Assembly (NCBI GenBank): GCA_034111045.1
Contig: JAWUYA010000034.1
Coordinates: 1-64,000 of the forward strand
DNA: 64,000 nt
DNA from: JALJPB01 sp034111045
GTDB lineage: Bacteria; Pseudomonadota; Gammaproteobacteria; Enterobacterales; Alteromonadaceae
Direction of reading: 5' to 3'
A program made the position numbers and the translations under genes. A model generated the notes under the pieces. It had not been told where the DNA came from, searched no databases, and saw nothing but the letters and a program-made list of their open reading frames with translations. Shown here in pieces: positions 7,885-17,052 of the stretch. Numbering within the stretch: position 1 is the stretch's first letter; every line of letters starts with the position of its first letter.

Positions 7885-10029
7885 ATGAATACCGTTTTAC
7901 TTAAACCATCCCTTAACAGTGCAGACCAGAATAGCCTCAAGCAAGCCACTAAGGTTGATTGGCATAAGTTGAGCTATTTACTATTATTATCCCGCGCCAT
8001 GGACCATGTAGAAGAACAAGAACTGGTACCCGCTAAACTGGTTTTTAATCAATTTTCAGCCCGTGGTCACGATTTTGCCCAAATCCTTTTAGGCCTGCAA
8101 TTAACTCACCCTCATGATGGTGCTACTGGTTATTACCGTTCTCGCCCTTTTGTGTTATCACTGGGCTTAGATATCGACGAAGCGGTTGCCTCCCCTATGG
8201 CTAAGTCTGGCGGTTACAGTGATGGTCGTGATATTGGCGTAGTATGCAACTACCCGAATATTGAGCGTACCGGCGCAATATTATTCCCTATGTGTGGCGG
8301 TGTGGGGGCACAGTACTCACCTATTGCCGGTTGGGCTCAGTCTATTCTTTATCATCGAGATGAGCTTAATGATAAGTCGTATGAAGGCGCTTTAGGTTTA
8401 TCTATGGGAGGTGATTCATCAATGTCTACCAGTGGTTTTTGGGCCTCATTAAATATATCCACTACCAATAATCTCCCGCATTTATTTTATATCGAAGATA
8501 ACGGCTACGGTATTTCGGTACCACAGACAGTGCAAACACCAGGCGGCGATCAAGTGGCTAACTTAGCCGCTTATAAAAACTTACATATTATTGATGGTGA
8601 TGGCACGGATCCGATAATAACGCCAAAACTCATACAAGCCGCGGTTGATTATGTACGAAATGGTCAAGGCACTTGTCTACTGCGTTTAAAAGTCCCCCGT
8701 TTATGTGGCCATACTTTTCAAGATACCCAAACATATAAACCTGAAGAAATGGTCGCGAGTGAACAAGCTAATGACCCCTTACCTAAATTAAAAACATACT
8801 TAGCAAAAGAAAAAATTATTTCTGAACAACAGTGGCAAGCACTAGAAAAAAAATCATTACTCGATATTCGTCAGAGTGTTGAACGAGCAAAAAAACGACC
8901 TGAGCCAAACACAAATAACTTAACTCGTTATGTGTATGCTGAAACAGATAAAAATGGTCAAGCCGAAGTACAATTGCGGGGTGGCTTACACGGTGATCAT
9001 TATCAATTTCCCAAGGTCTGCGAAACAGCTAAACCCGAAGGCCAGCGTTTAAATATGCAAACCGCTATTCGAAAAGTGCTAGCTCATGAACTAGCAATCA
9101 ATCCTAAAGTATTAGTTTTTGGAGAAGATGTTGGCCCTAAAGGGGGCGTTCATGGGGCAACATTAGGCTTAAATGAAAAGTTTGGCGATCACCGGGTATT
9201 TGATACAAGTCTCTCTGAAGAAGGCATTATTGGCCGTGCTGTTGGCATGGCACTCGCCGGTTTAATGCCGGTACCTGAAATACAATTTAGAAAATATGCA
9301 GAGCCTGCGGCTGAGCAAATTTCTGATACGGGGATAATGCGTTGGCGCACCAATAATCAATTTGCCGCTCCTATGGTGATTCGTATTCCTGGAGGTTTTG
9401 CTGGCCGCGGCGATCCATGGCATTCAATGTGTGATGAAGTTGAGTGGGCACATAAAATAGGTTGGCAAGTGGTTATGCCGTCAAATGCCGAAGATGCAGC
9501 GGGTTTATTGCGCTATGCCTTACGCGATAATAATCCCACCATATTTTTCGAGCACAGATCATTACTAGATAACCGTTGGGCACGTCGTCCCTACCCAGGT
9601 GATGATTTTGTTATTCCTTTTGGTAAAGCCAATATCCTAACCAAGGGTGACAAACTTACCATTGTTACTTGGGGTGCTATGGTTGAGCGCTGCCAAATAG
9701 CCGTTGAAGCACTCGAAAAAGAACATACCCCGGAGAGTATTGAGCTCATTGATTTGCGCACTATAGCGCCATGGGATAAAGCAGCTGTATTAGCCAGTGT
9801 TAAGAAAACTGGCCGGTGTTTAATTGTCCATGAAGATAATATGACCGCAGGCTTTGGTGCAGAAATAGCGGCTGTAGTGGCTAAAGATGGTTTTTTTGAT
9901 TTAGACGCACCTATTGAACGTTTAACCATGCCCGATACACCAAACCCACATAATATCCATTTATTAAATGCCGCAGTCCCTACGGTTGAACGGATAATGC
10001 AAACCATTATTGACAGTGTAGAATTTTAA
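7885..10029 (+). CDS. 2-oxoacid dehydrogenase E1, fused alpha and beta subunits
   Basis: Thiamine-diphosphate E1 component that decarboxylates a 2-oxoacid and acylates the lipoyl group of E2. Alpha and beta subunits, normally separate, are joined in one 714-residue chain. The alpha part is at about 1-340, with the ThDP motif read as GGDSSMSTSGFW ... EDNGYGIS. The beta part is at about 390-714, with GEDVGPKGG, LSEEGIIGRA and the active-site His in PWHSMCDEVEWAHKIG. I start at ATG 7885, preceded 8 nt away by GAGGA; an in-frame TTG at 7870 would leave no room for that site. E2 follows 44 bp later and paaZ after that. The match is to branched-chain/acetoin-type E1, not homodimeric AceE. The substrate is not readable; phenylpyruvate is a guess from the neighbours. 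Confidence 0.88.
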   Translation: MNTVLLKPSLNSADQNSLKQATKVDWHKLSYLLLLSRAMDHVEEQELVPAKLVFNQFSARGHDFAQILLGLQLTHPHDGATGYYRSRPFVLSLGLDIDEAVASPMAKSGGYSDGRDIGVVCNYPNIERTGAILFPMCGGVGAQYSPIAGWAQSILYHRDELNDKSYEGALGLSMGGDSSMSTSGFWASLNISTTNNLPHLFYIEDNGYGISVPQTVQTPGGDQVANLAAYKNLHIIDGDGTDPIITPKLIQAAVDYVRNGQGTCLLRLKVPRLCGHTFQDTQTYKPEEMVASEQANDPLPKLKTYLAKEKIISEQQWQALEKKSLLDIRQSVERAKKRPEPNTNNLTRYVYAETDKNGQAEVQLRGGLHGDHYQFPKVCETAKPEGQRLNMQTAIRKVLAHELAINPKVLVFGEDVGPKGGVHGATLGLNEKFGDHRVFDTSLSEEGIIGRAVGMALAGLMPVPEIQFRKYAEPAAEQISDTGIMRWRTNNQFAAPMVIRIPGGFAGRGDPWHSMCDEVEWAHKIGWQVVMPSNAEDAAGLLRYALRDNNPTIFFEHRSLLDNRWARRPYPGDDFVIPFGKANILTKGDKLTIVTWGAMVERCQIAVEALEKEHTPESIELIDLRTIAPWDKAAVLASVKKTGRCLIVHEDNMTAGFGAEIAAVVAKDGFFDLDAPIERLTMPDTPNPHNIHLLNAAVPTVERIMQTIIDSVEF

Positions 10030-10073
10030 CCCATAGCAATTGAATAACGTTGAGTTATAAGTGAGTAACAAAG

Positions 10074-11348
10074 ATGAGTGCCATTGATATCACCCTGCCC
10101 GCCGCCCAGTTAGAAGGTACTTCAGCGACTTTATCAAAGTGGCTAGTCAACATTGGTCAGCAAGTTAACGCCGGTGACCCGTTAATAGAATTAGAAACTG
10201 ATAAAGTATCAATGGAAATATGTGCACCTGAAACAGGGACTTTGCGTGACATTATTGCCTATGAGGGAGAGGAAATTGCCGTTGATACTGTGCTAGGGCA
10301 TTTAGATACCCATCCCTTAAACCATAAAGAATCAGCAGTTACCACTAATGAACACACAGTAACTCAAGCCGTTGACAACACCATAAATGACACAACACCT
10401 TCACTGAAAGGTGTTAACCAAGAATGTGCAATCAAAGGCGAGAACAGTGCGCATGATCTGATTGGCCCAGCGGCACGGCGCTTATTAAAAAGTCACCATG
10501 TAGAGCTTAACCGCATCAGTGGCTCTGGCCGCCGAGGAAGAGTGACCAGAAATGACGTGCTGGCCTATATAGAACATAGGTCCATGGCAAAAGACGCTGT
10601 CGTAGAAAACACACCGATGTCAGGACAATCAACCACAGTCAGGCCACTTAAAGGCACTATGATTCCACACACTAAAATGCGTAAAGCTATTGCTAATCAT
10701 ATGGTTAAAAGCCTTTTGGAAACATCTCCACATGTGACCAGTATTTTTGAAATGGACATGAGCAATATCATCGATCACAGAAAATGGCACAAAAAAGAGT
10801 ATGCTGAGTGTGAGGTTAACTTAACCTTTACCGCCTATTTTTTAGCCGCTGTAGTTAAAGCAGCTCAAGCCGTGCCACAAGTTAATGCGCGTTTTCATGA
10901 CCATGGCCTAGAATTATTTAGAGACATAAATATTGGTGTTGGTACCGCTCTGGGTGATGCCGGTTTAGTTGTACCTGTGGTCCAACAAGTACAATCTCTT
11001 AACCTCTTTGGCATTGCCAAAGCATTAACAATACAAACGATAAAAGCCCGTAATGGAAAACTTAGCCCCAGTGATATGAAAAATGGTACCTTCACCATTT
11101 CAAATCATGGCGTCAGCGGCAGTTTAATGGCGACGCCTATTATCATCAATCAACCAGAAGTTGCTATTTTAGGTGTGGGGAAATTAGAAAAGCGCGTGGT
11201 AGTTGAAGAAGTTAACGGCACAGATACCATGGTGATTCGACCTAAGTGCTATGTTTCTCTAAGCATAGACCATCGCGCATTAGACGCCCACCAAACCAAC
11301 CTGTTTTTAGCTGCCTTTGTTGACGTTATTGAAACTTGGGGTGAGTAA
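10074..11348 (+). CDS. 2-oxoacid dehydrogenase E2, lipoyl acyltransferase
   Basis: Core acyltransferase that passes the acyl group from the lipoyl arm to CoA. One lipoyl domain (1-80) carries the modified Lys44 in ETDKVSMEI. A peripheral-subunit-binding domain follows at about 125-165 (GPAARRLLKSHHVELNRISG) and binds E1/E3. The catalytic domain (about 200-424) has the active-site His in SIDHRALDAH. The usual motif is DHRxxDG, so the glycine is replaced by alanine here. The length of 424 matches E2 chains with one lipoyl domain. It sits between E1 and paaZ on one strand, probably one transcript. No E3 gene is present, so a shared lipoamide dehydrogenase must complete the complex. Confidence 0.9.
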   Translation: MSAIDITLPAAQLEGTSATLSKWLVNIGQQVNAGDPLIELETDKVSMEICAPETGTLRDIIAYEGEEIAVDTVLGHLDTHPLNHKESAVTTNEHTVTQAVDNTINDTTPSLKGVNQECAIKGENSAHDLIGPAARRLLKSHHVELNRISGSGRRGRVTRNDVLAYIEHRSMAKDAVVENTPMSGQSTTVRPLKGTMIPHTKMRKAIANHMVKSLLETSPHVTSIFEMDMSNIIDHRKWHKKEYAECEVNLTFTAYFLAAVVKAAQAVPQVNARFHDHGLELFRDINIGVGTALGDAGLVVPVVQQVQSLNLFGIAKALTIQTIKARNGKLSPSDMKNGTFTISNHGVSGSLMATPIIINQPEVAILGVGKLEKRVVVEEVNGTDTMVIRPKCYVSLSIDHRALDAHQTNLFLAAFVDVIETWGE

Positions 11349-11412
11349 TGTTCACTACTAAAACTTAAATAAAAACTTAAATAATAAAGAGTCAGACAGG
11401 AGGAATAAAATA

Positions 11413-13464
11413 ATGAAAATTCAAAGTTATGTAAATGGTCAGTGGGTTAGTGGTGATGGTCGCTCTGTGCAATGTTTAAATGCGGTCAACGATGAAATTG
11501 TCGGTGAAATAAACTCATTAACTTCTGGCTTTGATGCCTTGCTTGATTATGGCCGTACTAAAGCCGGTCCTTTACTACGTAAATTAACCATTCATCAACG
11601 TGCTGAAATGATTAAAACTCTTGCTAAATATCTACTGGATCGCAAAGAAGACTTTTATCGAATATCGTCTTTAACAGGTGCTACCAAAGGTGACTCTTGG
11701 GTAGATATTGACGGTGGTATCGGCACTATGTTTAGCTATAGCGGCATTGCGCGACGTGAGTTGAATAACGATACCTTTATTGTTGAAGGCCCTGTAGAGC
11801 CGTTATCGAAAAATGGTACTTTTGTTGGTCGCCATATATTAACCTCTAAAGAAGGCGTTTCGGTACATATCAATGCCTTTAACTTCCCCATTTGGGGGAT
11901 GTTAGAAAAAATCACCCCAAGTTTAATTGCTGGTGTGCCTGTGATAGTTAAACCTGGCAGTGTCACCTGCTATTTAACCGAAGCCGTCGTTAAAGCTATG
12001 GTTGCATCAAAAATATTTCCTGAAGGGTCAATTCAATTAATTTGTGGCAGTGTCGGTGATTTACTCGACCACCTGAACGAGCAAGATGTCGTCACGTTTA
12101 CCGGATCTGCATCAACCGGACAAAAGTTAAAAGCGCATCACAATATTATTGCTAAGTCGATTCCGTTTACCATGGAAGCGGATTCTCTTAACTGTTGTAT
12201 TTTAGCCCCTGATGTTAAGGTTGAAGATCCAGAGTTTGATCTATACATCAAAGAAATAGCCCGTGAGATGACCACCAAAGCAGGTCAAAAATGTACCGCC
12301 ATTCGCCGTATTTTTGCGCCAAGTAATATGACAGAAGCGGTAGGTGACGCACTAAAAGCTAAGCTTTTAAAAACAACTATCGGTGACCCGACACACGAAG
12401 GTGTTCGTATGGGCGCTTTGGTTGGTAAATCACAGCGTGATGATGTTATCTCAGTGATTGAACAACTCAGTCAAGGCAATAACATCCTTCTTAGCGGTAT
12501 GGAAAACTTTCAAACCCTTGGTATTGATAGCGCCAAGGGGGCATTTTTAGCACCTACCTTAATACATTGTGAAAATCCACTGACCGACAATAACGTCCAT
12601 GACGTTGAAGCCTTTGGTCCGGTCAGTACGTTAATGCCTTATACTGACATTGAGCAAGCGATTGCGTTGGCAAAATTAGGTAAAGGGAGCTTGGCCGGCT
12701 CCGTATTTACTTATGATAAAAACCACGCACGCCAGTTAATTTTAGGTTCGGCTTCACATCATGGACGCATGTTGGTTATTGATAGAGATTGTGCTGGAGA
12801 GTCAACAGGTCACGGCTCGCCACTTGCTAACCTAGTTCACGGCGGCCCTGGTCGTGCAGGGGGTGGTGAAGAACTTGGTGGTGTACGTGCAATTAAACAT
12901 TATATGCAACGTAGCGCCATTCAAGGTTCTCCGTCTGCATTAATGGCGATCACTAATGAATATGTAAAAGGGGCGACCACAGTTGAAGACCGTATTCACC
13001 CCTTTAGAAAATACTTTGAAGAACTGCAAATTGGTGAGTCGTTAACCACTCATCGACGGACAGTAACTGAAGCAGATATTGTCAATTTTGGTTGTTTATC
13101 TGGCGACCATTTTTATGCACACTTTGATGAAATAGCGGCGAAAGACTCTTTCTTTGGTCAACGTGTTGCCCATGGTTATTTTGTTATTGCTGCGGCGGCA
13201 GGATTGTTTGTGGATCCGGGTCAAGGGCCTGTTATTGCCAATTATGGTATTGATAACTTACGCTTTGTCGAGCCTGTGGCTATTGGCGATACTATCCAAG
13301 TTAAATTGACGGCTAAACGTAAAATTAACAAATCAAAACGCCCCGATGATAAATACCATACCGGGATTGTTGTTTGGGACATAGAAGTCACCAATCAGCA
13401 GAATGAAGCCGTGGCGATTTATGATATTTTGACCTTAGTTGAACGTAAAACAAGTGGCAGCTAA
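11413..13464 (+). CDS. paaZ: PaaZ: oxepin-CoA hydrolase / semialdehyde dehydrogenase
   Basis: Bifunctional enzyme of aerobic phenylacetate breakdown. The C-terminal MaoC-like hydratase opens the oxepin-CoA ring and the N-terminal aldehyde dehydrogenase oxidises the resulting semialdehyde with NADP+. In the ALDH part (1-520) the general base is Glu255 (FTMEADSLN) and the nucleophile is Cys294 (AGQKCTAIRR), one residue off E. coli numbering. In the hydratase part (about 535-683) the Asp565-x4-His570 pair is intact (SGDHFYAH). The length of 683 is normal. A strong AGGAGG lies before the ATG. It is the third gene of the E1-E2-paaZ run and converges with paaY. Confidence 0.95.
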   Translation: MKIQSYVNGQWVSGDGRSVQCLNAVNDEIVGEINSLTSGFDALLDYGRTKAGPLLRKLTIHQRAEMIKTLAKYLLDRKEDFYRISSLTGATKGDSWVDIDGGIGTMFSYSGIARRELNNDTFIVEGPVEPLSKNGTFVGRHILTSKEGVSVHINAFNFPIWGMLEKITPSLIAGVPVIVKPGSVTCYLTEAVVKAMVASKIFPEGSIQLICGSVGDLLDHLNEQDVVTFTGSASTGQKLKAHHNIIAKSIPFTMEADSLNCCILAPDVKVEDPEFDLYIKEIAREMTTKAGQKCTAIRRIFAPSNMTEAVGDALKAKLLKTTIGDPTHEGVRMGALVGKSQRDDVISVIEQLSQGNNILLSGMENFQTLGIDSAKGAFLAPTLIHCENPLTDNNVHDVEAFGPVSTLMPYTDIEQAIALAKLGKGSLAGSVFTYDKNHARQLILGSASHHGRMLVIDRDCAGESTGHGSPLANLVHGGPGRAGGGEELGGVRAIKHYMQRSAIQGSPSALMAITNEYVKGATTVEDRIHPFRKYFEELQIGESLTTHRRTVTEADIVNFGCLSGDHFYAHFDEIAAKDSFFGQRVAHGYFVIAAAAGLFVDPGQGPVIANYGIDNLRFVEPVAIGDTIQVKLTAKRKINKSKRPDDKYHTGIVVWDIEVTNQQNEAVAIYDILTLVERKTSGS

Positions 13465-13467
13465 CAA

Positions 13468-13494
13468 TAGCGAGTAAATATTGATGGCTCGCTA
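13468..13494. other. Hairpin between convergent paaZ and paaY
   Basis: A 7-bp perfect inverted repeat, TAGCGAG (13468-13474) with CTCGCTA (13488-13494), closes a 13-nt loop in the 44-bp gap between the two stop codons. It has no T tract on either strand. It may help end both transcripts but is not a classic intrinsic terminator. Confidence 0.4.
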
Positions 13495-13508
13495 CTAGAC
13501 TCTCAACT

Positions 13509-14093
13509 CTATTTCGTTTGATGCGAAGACTGCTTAAAACGAGGACGCCCCGCTTGTATTTTCGCAAGCGGTACAACAAGGCGTAAACTGTCTTTACAAC
13601 GGGTGACTAAGTTGATGTACTCTTGAGTACCGGCTTTTTTCCAATTAACTTCTTGTTCAGTTAACTGGCGGATAACTTTAGCCGGTGTACCAACGACCAT
13701 TGAACGGGGTTCACAGCTAAAAGCAGATTTAACAAAAGCTGAAGCGGCAACAATAGACTCAGCACCAATTTTTGCATCGTCCATGACGACTGCGTTCATG
13801 CCAATTAACGCATTTTCGCCAATGTGACAGCCATGTAAAACGGCGCAATGACCAATATGACTAAAGGGCTCAAGGTGGCAATCTTTATTAGGGAAGCTAT
13901 GTAAAACACAAGCGTCTTGCACATTTGAATTAGCACACACATGAATACGACCAAAATCACCACGCAACACAGAGCTTGGTCCAATGTAGCAATTGGCTTC
14001 AATGATAACATCGCCAATAATTTCAGCACTCGGATGAATGAAGCTGCTGGGGTCAATCACCGGAATAAAGTTGTCAAGGGCGTAGATAGGCAT
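13509..14093 (-). CDS. paaY: PaaY, hexapeptide-repeat thioesterase of phenylacetate pathway
   Basis: Left-handed beta-helix protein of the gamma-carbonic anhydrase fold. In the phenylacetate pathway PaaY is a thioesterase that clears dead-end ring-hydroxylated CoA thioesters. The chain has 194 residues. It starts MPIYALDNFIPVID, followed by hexapeptide repeats at about 20-160, LRGDFGRI near 45-52, the metal-site-type histidines in HIGHCAVLHGCHIGENALIG, and AFVKSAF. The C-terminal helix (EQEVNWKKAGTQEYINLVTR) is the PaaY signature that separates it from generic YrdA. A GGAG core sits just before the ATG. It is divergent from paaG and convergent with paaZ. Confidence 0.9.
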   Translation of the reverse strand: MPIYALDNFIPVIDPSSFIHPSAEIIGDVIIEANCYIGPSSVLRGDFGRIHVCANSNVQDACVLHSFPNKDCHLEPFSHIGHCAVLHGCHIGENALIGMNAVVMDDAKIGAESIVAASAFVKSAFSCEPRSMVVGTPAKVIRQLTEQEVNWKKAGTQEYINLVTRCKDSLRLVVPLAKIQAGRPRFKQSSHQTK

Positions 14094-14201
14094 AAAAGCT
14101 CCAAAGTTAACAAGTAATAGTTAAATGAATAAAATAGGTGGCGGTTCAACTTTACAAGGTTAAGATGAATTGTAACAAAGATTATAAATGAGGTTAACCC
14201 C

Positions 14202-15017
14202 ATGCACCATGAAAATAATGAGCGACTAACTTTTGAAACTATCAGCTTGGACAAAACTGAGGGTGTGGCAAAACTGACGTTGAACCGTCCAGACAAAATG
14301 AATAGCCTCAACGTACAAATGCATCAAGAAATTCGTGAGGCGCTAGACCATATTGCCAGTGATGGTATCACTCGCTGCTTACTACTAACAGGTAATGGTA
14401 AAGGATTTTGTGCTGGCCAAGACTTAAGTGATCGCACGGTTGCTGCTGATGATGCCCGACCAGACTTAGGTGTATCAGTAGAAAAAAATTACAACCCTCT
14501 TATTAGGCGACTAACTGGCTTAAATATGCCGGTAATTTGTGCTCTTAATGGTGTAGCCGCTGGTGCTGGTGCAAGTATTGCGATGGCTTGTGATATAGTG
14601 ATTGCTGCCCGCTGTGCTTCCTTTATTTTATCCTTTGCTAAAGTGGGTTTAGTGCCTGACTCAGGTAGCTCTTGGCATTTAACCCGGGCACTAGGTTTAC
14701 CTCGCGCTAAAGCTTTAGCACTTCTGGGGAATAAACTCAGTGCAGAAAAAGCTGAACAATGGGGGTTGATCTATCAGGTCGTTGATAATCAATTATTAGC
14801 CGAAGAGTCAATGGCCTTAGCCAATCATTTAGCGACTCAACCCACAGAGGCATTAAGCCATATTAAACGCTTATTGAATACCTCATTTGAACACAGTTTA
14901 CACGATCAACTCGAATGTGAACGTCAAACCATGCAACATTTGGGTAAAAGTGATGACTATAAAGAAGGAGTTGCTGCTTTTATGGAAAAACGCCACGCCA
15001 AGTTTATTGGTCAATAA
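14202..15017 (+). CDS. paaG: PaaG, ring-1,2-epoxyphenylacetyl-CoA isomerase
   Basis: Crotonase-fold isomerase that converts the ring epoxide of phenylacetyl-CoA to oxepin-CoA, and later shifts a double bond in the ring-opened chain. The chain has 271 residues. Oxyanion-hole blocks are GKGFCAGQDLSDR and GVAAGAGASIAMACDIVIAA. The catalytic Asp is in GLVPDSGSSWHL (usually PDCGG). The C-terminal stretch ends in MEKRHAKFIGQ, like other PaaG. GAGG precedes the ATG by 8 nt. The gap to paaJ is 111 bp, so the two could share a transcript. PaaF, a close relative, lacks the aspartate-centred PDSG block, so PaaG is the better call. Confidence 0.88.
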   Translation: MHHENNERLTFETISLDKTEGVAKLTLNRPDKMNSLNVQMHQEIREALDHIASDGITRCLLLTGNGKGFCAGQDLSDRTVAADDARPDLGVSVEKNYNPLIRRLTGLNMPVICALNGVAAGAGASIAMACDIVIAARCASFILSFAKVGLVPDSGSSWHLTRALGLPRAKALALLGNKLSAEKAEQWGLIYQVVDNQLLAEESMALANHLATQPTEALSHIKRLLNTSFEHSLHDQLECERQTMQHLGKSDDYKEGVAAFMEKRHAKFIGQ

Positions 15018-15128
15018 CACCGCTAAAGATGGCTTTATTTTCCACGTTATGAGCGTCCATTTAGCCACACGTATCAGCCAACTTATCAGTAAACTGGCTA
15101 AACTAATTTGCTATACAAAGGTTTTAAA

Positions 15129-16334
15129 ATGAAAGATGTCTATATTTGCGATGCCGTTCGCACCCCAATAGGTCGTTATGGTGGTTCACTTGCAACCGTT
15201 CGTGCCGATGATTTAGGCGCACTGCCGATGACAGCATTAATGGTGCGTAATCCACACGTAGATTGGAGCCAAGTTGACGAAGTCTATTATGGCTGTGCTA
15301 ATCAATCAGGTGAAGATAATCGTAACGTTGCTCGCATGAGTGTATTACTCGCTGGCCTACCTCAAGTTATCCCTGCAGTCACTATTAATCGTTTATGTGG
15401 CTCAGGCATGGACGCTATCGGTATAGCCGCTCGCGCTATCGCTTGTGGCGCACAATCAATGGTAATAGCTGGCGGGGTTGAGGCAATGACCCGTGCACCT
15501 ATGGTGATGGCTAAAGCAGAAACCGCCTTTTCTCGCCAGGCTCAACTATTTGATACGACTATGGGCTGGCGCTTCGTCAACAAAAAATTTAAAGCGGAAT
15601 ATGGGGTAGATGCCATGCCAGAAACTGGCGAGAACGTCGCCGAGCAATTCAATATTAGCCGTGAAGATCAAGACCTCTTCGCTTATCGCTCACAACAAAA
15701 ACTTGCTAAAGCTCAAGAAAACCGGACATTTGACAAAGAAATAATCCCAGTTACCGTTAATGTCAGCCGCAAAGACACTCAAGTATTTACCAAAGATGAA
15801 CATGGTAGAGCAAGTACCACCCTTAAGGGCTTGGCTGCATTAAAAACACCGTTCAGAGACGGCGGTACAGTAACCGCAGGCAATGCCTCTGGTATTAATG
15901 ACGGTGCATGTGCATTATTAATAGCCTCAAAAGAAGCAGCAGATGCTCATGGTTTAACGCCAATTGCACGAGTAGTGGGTATGGCAACCGCCGGACTATC
16001 ACCTCGAATTATGGGTGTAGGGCCCGTTAATGCCACTAACAAAGTGTTAGCACAAACAGGGTTAACGCTAGAGGAAATCGATGTTATTGAACTTAACGAA
16101 GCGTTTGCCGCACAAAGTTTAGCCGTACTACGTGAACTTGGCATTAGCGACGATGATGAACGAGTTAACCCAAACGGTGGCGCTATTGCTATGGGCCATC
16201 CACTAGGCATGAGTGGCGCCCGTTTAGTTACTACTGCTAGCTACCAATTACAACGTACTGGCGGCCGTTATGCGCTCTGTACTATGTGTATTGGTGTTGG
16301 TCAAGGCATTGCGATGATTATTGAACGCGCTTAA
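15129..16334 (+). CDS. paaJ: 3-oxoadipyl-CoA / 3-oxo-5,6-dehydrosuberyl-CoA thiolase
   Basis: Thiolase that cleaves the C8 and C6 3-oxoacyl-CoA intermediates of the phenylacetate pathway to acetyl-CoA and, at the end, succinyl-CoA. The ATG at 15129 is preceded by AAAGG; an in-frame TTG at 15108 has no such site. The length of 401 equals that of PaaJ/PcaF. The nucleophile is Cys90 (RLCGSGMDA), with the His in GGAIAMGHPLGMSGAR and the second Cys in CTMCIGVGQG. An intrinsic terminator follows, so this closes the unit begun at paaG. PcaF of the beta-ketoadipate pathway is the alternative name for the same reaction. Confidence 0.92.
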   Translation: MKDVYICDAVRTPIGRYGGSLATVRADDLGALPMTALMVRNPHVDWSQVDEVYYGCANQSGEDNRNVARMSVLLAGLPQVIPAVTINRLCGSGMDAIGIAARAIACGAQSMVIAGGVEAMTRAPMVMAKAETAFSRQAQLFDTTMGWRFVNKKFKAEYGVDAMPETGENVAEQFNISREDQDLFAYRSQQKLAKAQENRTFDKEIIPVTVNVSRKDTQVFTKDEHGRASTTLKGLAALKTPFRDGGTVTAGNASGINDGACALLIASKEAADAHGLTPIARVVGMATAGLSPRIMGVGPVNATNKVLAQTGLTLEEIDVIELNEAFAAQSLAVLRELGISDDDERVNPNGGAIAMGHPLGMSGARLVTTASYQLQRTGGRYALCTMCIGVGQGIAMIIERA

Positions 16335-16349
16335 TCTCTGTATAAAAAT

Positions 16350-16378
16350 AAAAACCGCTACCACTAATAGCGGTTTTT
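16350..16378 (+). terminator. Terminator after paaJ
   Basis: An 11-bp perfect stem (AAAAACCGCTA at 16350-16360 with TAGCGGTTTTT at 16368-16378) closes a CCACTAA loop and ends in a T run. The A run on the left side could also let it work on the opposite strand. Confidence 0.9.
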
Positions 16379-16509
16379 ACCCTCTACCATTAATGATCTG
16401 TCCGCACTTTTCTATAATTGATCGCGACATCTTGAAACATTTGGCGCTAGAATCAATCAAGCTTTCCCTGTAAACTTTATTTACTCTCTCTTTTGTTATC
16501 AGTTGCCCG

Positions 16510-17052
16510 ATGCCAAGCAATTCAGTCAAGAAAAACATAGCCGTTACTCAACAAAAACACCCCGCAGGTAAAGTACATTGCAGTTTAGACTTGCAAACCT
16601 TTCTCCCTTACCGCATGTATTGCTTGGCAGCGCAAATGTCGCAGGCAGGTAATGATTTGCCTGAATTACTAAATGAGGTCGGTGTTAACATTGGCGAGCG
16701 CGAATGGCGTGTTATTTCTATATTAGGGGCTTATGGGGGCTTAACCAATGGCCATGTGGCAAATGCCTTAAAAAGCGATGCCGGTACCGTATCTCGGGCA
16801 GTAAAGGTATTAAAAACCTTAAATTTAGTTGATACCTTAAACTCTAAAAGAGATCGCCGTAAAGTTTTGATTTATCTTACGAAAACTGGTGCGCACTTGT
16901 ATGATCAGATCACACCTAAACGCATTGAAACCGGAAAAATGATTGATGATTGCTTTACCCATGAAGAGTTATCTAGCCTGCATCACTTATTGAATAAACT
17001 GGATCGTCATTTACATCATATGGAAAATGAATTGGAAGATGAGTGGGAATAA
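16510..17052 (+). CDS. MarR-family transcriptional regulator
   Basis: Winged helix-turn-helix regulator of 180 residues, expected to be a dimer that binds a palindrome and responds to a small aromatic or CoA ligand. The helix-turn-helix is at about 75-115 (LTNGHVANALKSDAGTVSRAVKVL) and the wing at about 118-135 with the typical DRRKVLIYLTKTG. The N-terminal 30 residues are an unusual basic extension. The ATG at 16510 lacks a clear ribosome site. The position right after the paa genes suggests it controls them, but it is beyond a terminator and not divergent from them. It is not PaaX (GntR-like) or TetR-type PaaR. The target is unknown. Confidence 0.8.
   Translation: MPSNSVKKNIAVTQQKHPAGKVHCSLDLQTFLPYRMYCLAAQMSQAGNDLPELLNEVGVNIGEREWRVISILGAYGGLTNGHVANALKSDAGTVSRAVKVLKTLNLVDTLNSKRDRRKVLIYLTKTGAHLYDQITPKRIETGKMIDDCFTHEELSSLHHLLNKLDRHLHHMENELEDEWE

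Noticed and set aside
13388..13579. Minus-strand frame across the paaZ-paaY junction
   Set aside because: It is a shadow of the two real genes, has no ribosome site and has low-complexity composition.
14130..14165. TyrR-like half-site between paaY and paaG
   Set aside because: TTTACA is present, but the partner half at the right distance reads TGGCGG and lacks the consensus.
16469..16486. TyrR-box-like TGTAAA upstream of the MarR gene
   Set aside because: The left half-site is perfect, but the right half-site does not fit at the required 18-bp length.
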